The translations under genes and the position numbers were made by a program. From NCBI RefSeq assembly GCF_009870125.1, contig NC_046679.1, forward strand, positions 21,762,001-21,826,000: a DNA stretch of 64,000 nucleotides, written 5' to 3'. This document shows, piece by piece, positions 61,175-64,000 of the stretch. The stretch comes from Drosophila pseudoobscura. Taxonomy: Eukaryota; Arthropoda; Insecta; Diptera; Drosophilidae. The number at the start of each line of letters is the position of its first letter. The stretch's first letter is position 1. A model generated the notes under the pieces. That model had not been told where the DNA came from and ran no database searches. It saw only the letters and a program-made list of their open reading frames with translations.

Positions 61175-63902
61175 TTACTTGATGCCCAATTCCTTGAGTT
61201 CGGTCTCTTCGTCCACGGAGTCCTCATCTTCTGAGCCATGTACAGATGGGGCCGGGGTAGTGTGACCTATTGATAATTATAATGAAATTCGAATGTTTTA
61301 CTGGAGGACTGCAATAGAGGTGGGTGGGCATGGAACTTATTTTCTTTGTGTCACGTCGTGAGCGTGTTGAAAAATTGAATTCTTACGCTTACGTCTTCGT
61401 TCAGCACAAAATCGCCACGACGACCAATTTATTCGCGTAAAAAATTAATGGTCAGCTTTTCCCTCCTAACTAATCATTACATGTGTTTATGGCTTACTCA
61501 CAAACACACTAAAATGTGTAAAATTAACTAAACAAACAAAAAAGTGCATAGTTTATCATTTGTTCGGTAACTTGAACAATGATGCCTATGTTTCTTTATT
61601 ATCAATAATATAATATAAGCCGGCGACGATTTTAAAAGAAATTGGAATGGAAAAAAAGATATTTTAATGTTTCTTGCTGCACCGTGCTCGGAAAATTATT
61701 ATTAATTATTTAACCGGTCGTGGCGAAAAATATCAGTCCATGCCCATCTCTTGACTGGAATGCTTAATTTTCACTTACGCGATGAGGTGGGGCTAGGCGG
61801 TTCACTGTGGGGGCGCGAGAAGACCAGGTTACTGCGGGACCCGTATAGGCTTAACTCATCCACATAGTCCGGATAGACGGCCTGCAAGGCCTTGACCCTG
61901 GCCTGTCTGTAGTACTGTAAATTAAAGTAAAAGATTATGCTCGTTTAAGGAGAAACTATTGAAATAATAAAGGGCTAAATGTTTAAGAATAATGCATACA
62001 ATGCCCAGGGTACGCCAGTCGAGCAAATCGCTGAGACGCTCAGTACGATTGCGTTGAATGATACGCTGGCGGCGATTCAGACGCGAGAAGTCCATCATAA
62101 AGCTGGACAACTGCTGGATACTGTCCTCGAGGCCAATGTAGCGACGATCGACGATGTAGATCCCATACGACTTGGGATCACTGATGTGCTCCTGCATGAA
62201 ACAGCCGAAGCCCGACAGATTCGTGGTCACACTGGGTATTCCCATGACAGTGCACTCGGCGGGTGTGTATCCCCAGGGCTCATAGTAGGAGGGGAAGACG
62301 CCCAGATGGCAGCCGCGGACAAACTCCTCGTAGTCGATGCCAAACAAGGGATTAGACGAGTTTAGGAACTCTGGATGGAAGACCATCTTGACTCGATCGT
62401 TCACCGAATTGAAGAGATGACAGCGACGAATCGACGCCAGCACCGGATCGTTCCAGTCATCTGCCACATTGTGCGTAGTCACCGGCGGCATCGATTCGCG
62501 CTGCATGGCGTACATGCAACGCTTGATTTTCACCATATCATCCTTCTCCAGCAGATCGCCTACTTCGGGTAGGCGGCCCTTGACGCATGTATCGAACATG
62601 CGCTTACCAACCGCCTGCTGCACGTTGTTGATGGTGTCACGGAGCTGCTTGATCACCGCATGGCCACGCAGCGAGTCTACATTAAAGTTGTTCGTCTTGG
62701 TGGGGAAAATGAGGAACGCCACCACCGTGGTGTCGGGGCGCTCGTGCTTCAGCATGGCGTTCACACGCGCCAGGGCCTCAATGAAGATGTCGGCGCCCTT
62801 GTTGCCGAACTCGTAGCGACCAGCGATGAAGAAATACAACGTCTTGTCCAAATCAAAGTCCATATGGCTGTGTCGCAAAATTGAGGCGAATGAACATTAG
62901 TGTTTCTGTAGGCATCAGATATACTCACCCATAGAAATGACCCCGCACGAATTCATTGATCTTCTCCTTGGCCACGGCGTGCATGTTCTGGAACTCGTGA
63001 ATGGCCGAGAACTTCTTCACGTTAAGGCCGTTGGGCGTGATAATGTCCGGCTTGCGCTTGAGCAGATGCTCGGCTTCGTAGCCAGTAATTTCCGAGACGG
63101 TTGTAAACACATGCGCCAGGTGCGTGGCGCCCCGCTCCAAGCAGTATCGATGGTAGATCTGCCTCTTGCCCGCCTCCTCGTCCACAGCGAACTTATCCAT
63201 GTTGTTGTAAAAGTCCGTATTGCCCGCACACAAATAGCGACCCAGCAGAGTGGCATGGGTGGTGAAGACGGTGGCAATTTCCACCTGTCGTGTGCGCAGC
63301 ACAATCAGGGCCACGCCGGCCTGCCACTCATGGAAGTGGGCAACAACCCGGGGAGGATTAAGGTCATGGTTTTGTGAGTATGTGACAGCAAAGTTGCGGA
63401 ACTCCTCAAGGAACTCGGCGATCATGAAGCCCAGGATGATGGCATCGTTGGTCTCGATATCCAAATGAGGTATTCCAATGTGGCACTTCTCCCACATCTC
63501 CGACTTGAACTGGTCCAGCTTCCAGGCTGCAGAGCCAATGTCAAACAGAATTAGCTGGGGATTGCCGTCCACCAGCCAGCGTCCGGTGTGGATCTTGTAG
63601 CCGCGAGATCGCAGCGAATTGACGGCATCGAGCAGAGGATTGCCACGCGGAAACTCCATCTCTTCCATCTCGGTGCGGGCACAGACCTCCTTGTAGGGCC
63701 CCATCATGCACAGTTGTTCGCCCATCTCTTCGGTGGATACGTAGGCTTTGGACCTGATGACTGTGTAAATGCCGCCCACCTTGTTGGCCACCTCCCATGC
63801 CACCTCAAAGTTCCAGCGGTTCTCGCGCGAGGCAATATCGCCGCGATCGAAGTAATCCTTCAGGTCCACGCCGGACTCCACTCTCGAAAAGCGTCGATTC
63901 AT
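61175..63902 (-). CDS. GlyS: Glycogen synthase (UDP-glucose:glycogen glucosyltransferase, GT3 family)
   Basis: Minus-strand exons 63902-62929, 62867-62000, 61914-61779 and 61266-61175 total 689 residues plus TAA, in phase throughout. The enzyme adds glucose from UDP-glucose to glycogen in the cytosol. Seen: the nucleotide-sugar loop [11 protein letters not shown] near the N-terminus; [20 protein letters not shown] across the first junction; the catalytic E-x7-E in [15 protein letters not shown]; the arginine cluster [13 protein letters not shown] that binds glucose-6-phosphate in the family; and a Ser-rich tail ([20 protein letters not shown]) matching the inhibitory GSK3/DYRK/CK2 phosphorylation sites of animal enzymes. 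RRFSRVES near the start is a likely second regulatory site. The ATG lies directly after a CTTTGCAG acceptor, so a non-coding (or short coding) exon lies beyond the right edge. Confidence 0.97.
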
Positions 63903-64000
63903 CTGCAAAGAGTAATTTGAAGGTGAAATTAGTTTTATTTTTCAGCTGGGTTTCAGTATTATGTATAACCCTTAAGCCATATGGGGAGGCGTCTTGATCT
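63903..64000 (-). other. Intron upstream of the GlyS start codon
   Basis: On the minus strand, CTAATTTC and a CTCTTTGCAG acceptor immediately precede the ATG, so this is intronic. The 5' exon is off-window. Confidence 0.7.

Noticed and set aside
61979..63920. Several plus-strand frames over 100 codons
   Set aside because: Shadows of the GlyS exons.

Overview
The window is animal nuclear DNA, almost certainly from a Drosophila (Sophophora type, perhaps an obscura-group relative; the species is inference). Evidence: spliced genes with 60-80 bp introns and GTGAGT/GTAAGT donors, CA/GA microsatellites, DRE (TATCGATA) and Motif 1 promoter words, and a glycogen synthase whose spliced length is 689 residues. 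The order Fem-1 / FERM-PDZ gene / GlyS fits Muller element E (melanogaster 3R), from memory. I rebuilt exon structures by hand from splice sites and reading phase. Every complete model sums to a whole number of codons.

Layout. (1) 1-14407, minus: Fem-1, a cullin-2 ubiquitin ligase substrate receptor. Three ankyrin/TPR exons lie at the left edge (the 3' end is off-window) and a 20-codon first exon lies 13 kb away. (2) 14.95-16.7 kb: a diverged direct-repeat array carrying housekeeping core-promoter words (DRE, Motif 1, Motif 6), next to the presumed Fem-1 promoter. (3) 18718-27008, minus: a 1608-residue WW-WW-PDZ-FERM scaffold of the FRMPD4/Preso type, with a small membrane-protein ORF inside one intron. 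(4) 27-33.7 kb: no coding sequence found. (5) 33705-34136, plus: an intronless thioredoxin-fold protein like TXNDC9. (6) 34.3-52 kb: mostly non-coding, with one 90-codon ORF at 43.8 kb, a GAGA-rich stretch at 47.5-51 kb and two transposon-like GC-rich blocks at 51.2-52.1 kb.

(7) 52303-59995: a cluster of three secreted cysteine-rich proteins. The first two are head to head across 229 bp and the third follows on the plus strand. They share a module beginning Cys-Cys-x-Val, but their linkers differ greatly: Thr/Glu/Pro repeats, a 10-residue Pro-rich repeat inside a 174 bp higher-order duplication, and Tyr-Pro-Pro repeats. One member gained an exon by a 117 bp exon-plus-intron duplication. A further ORF sits in the first intron of the third gene. 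(8) 60254-60448, minus: a small membrane-protein ORF. (9) 61175-63902, minus: GlyS, the whole coding region as read here, with an upstream exon beyond the right edge.

The genes do not form a pathway. GlyS, Fem-1, the TXNDC9-like gene and the scaffold are ordinary conserved cell genes. The fast-evolving part is the three-gene secreted cluster, and it is the best candidate for an undescribed family. No tRNA, rRNA, CRISPR array or intact transposon was found.
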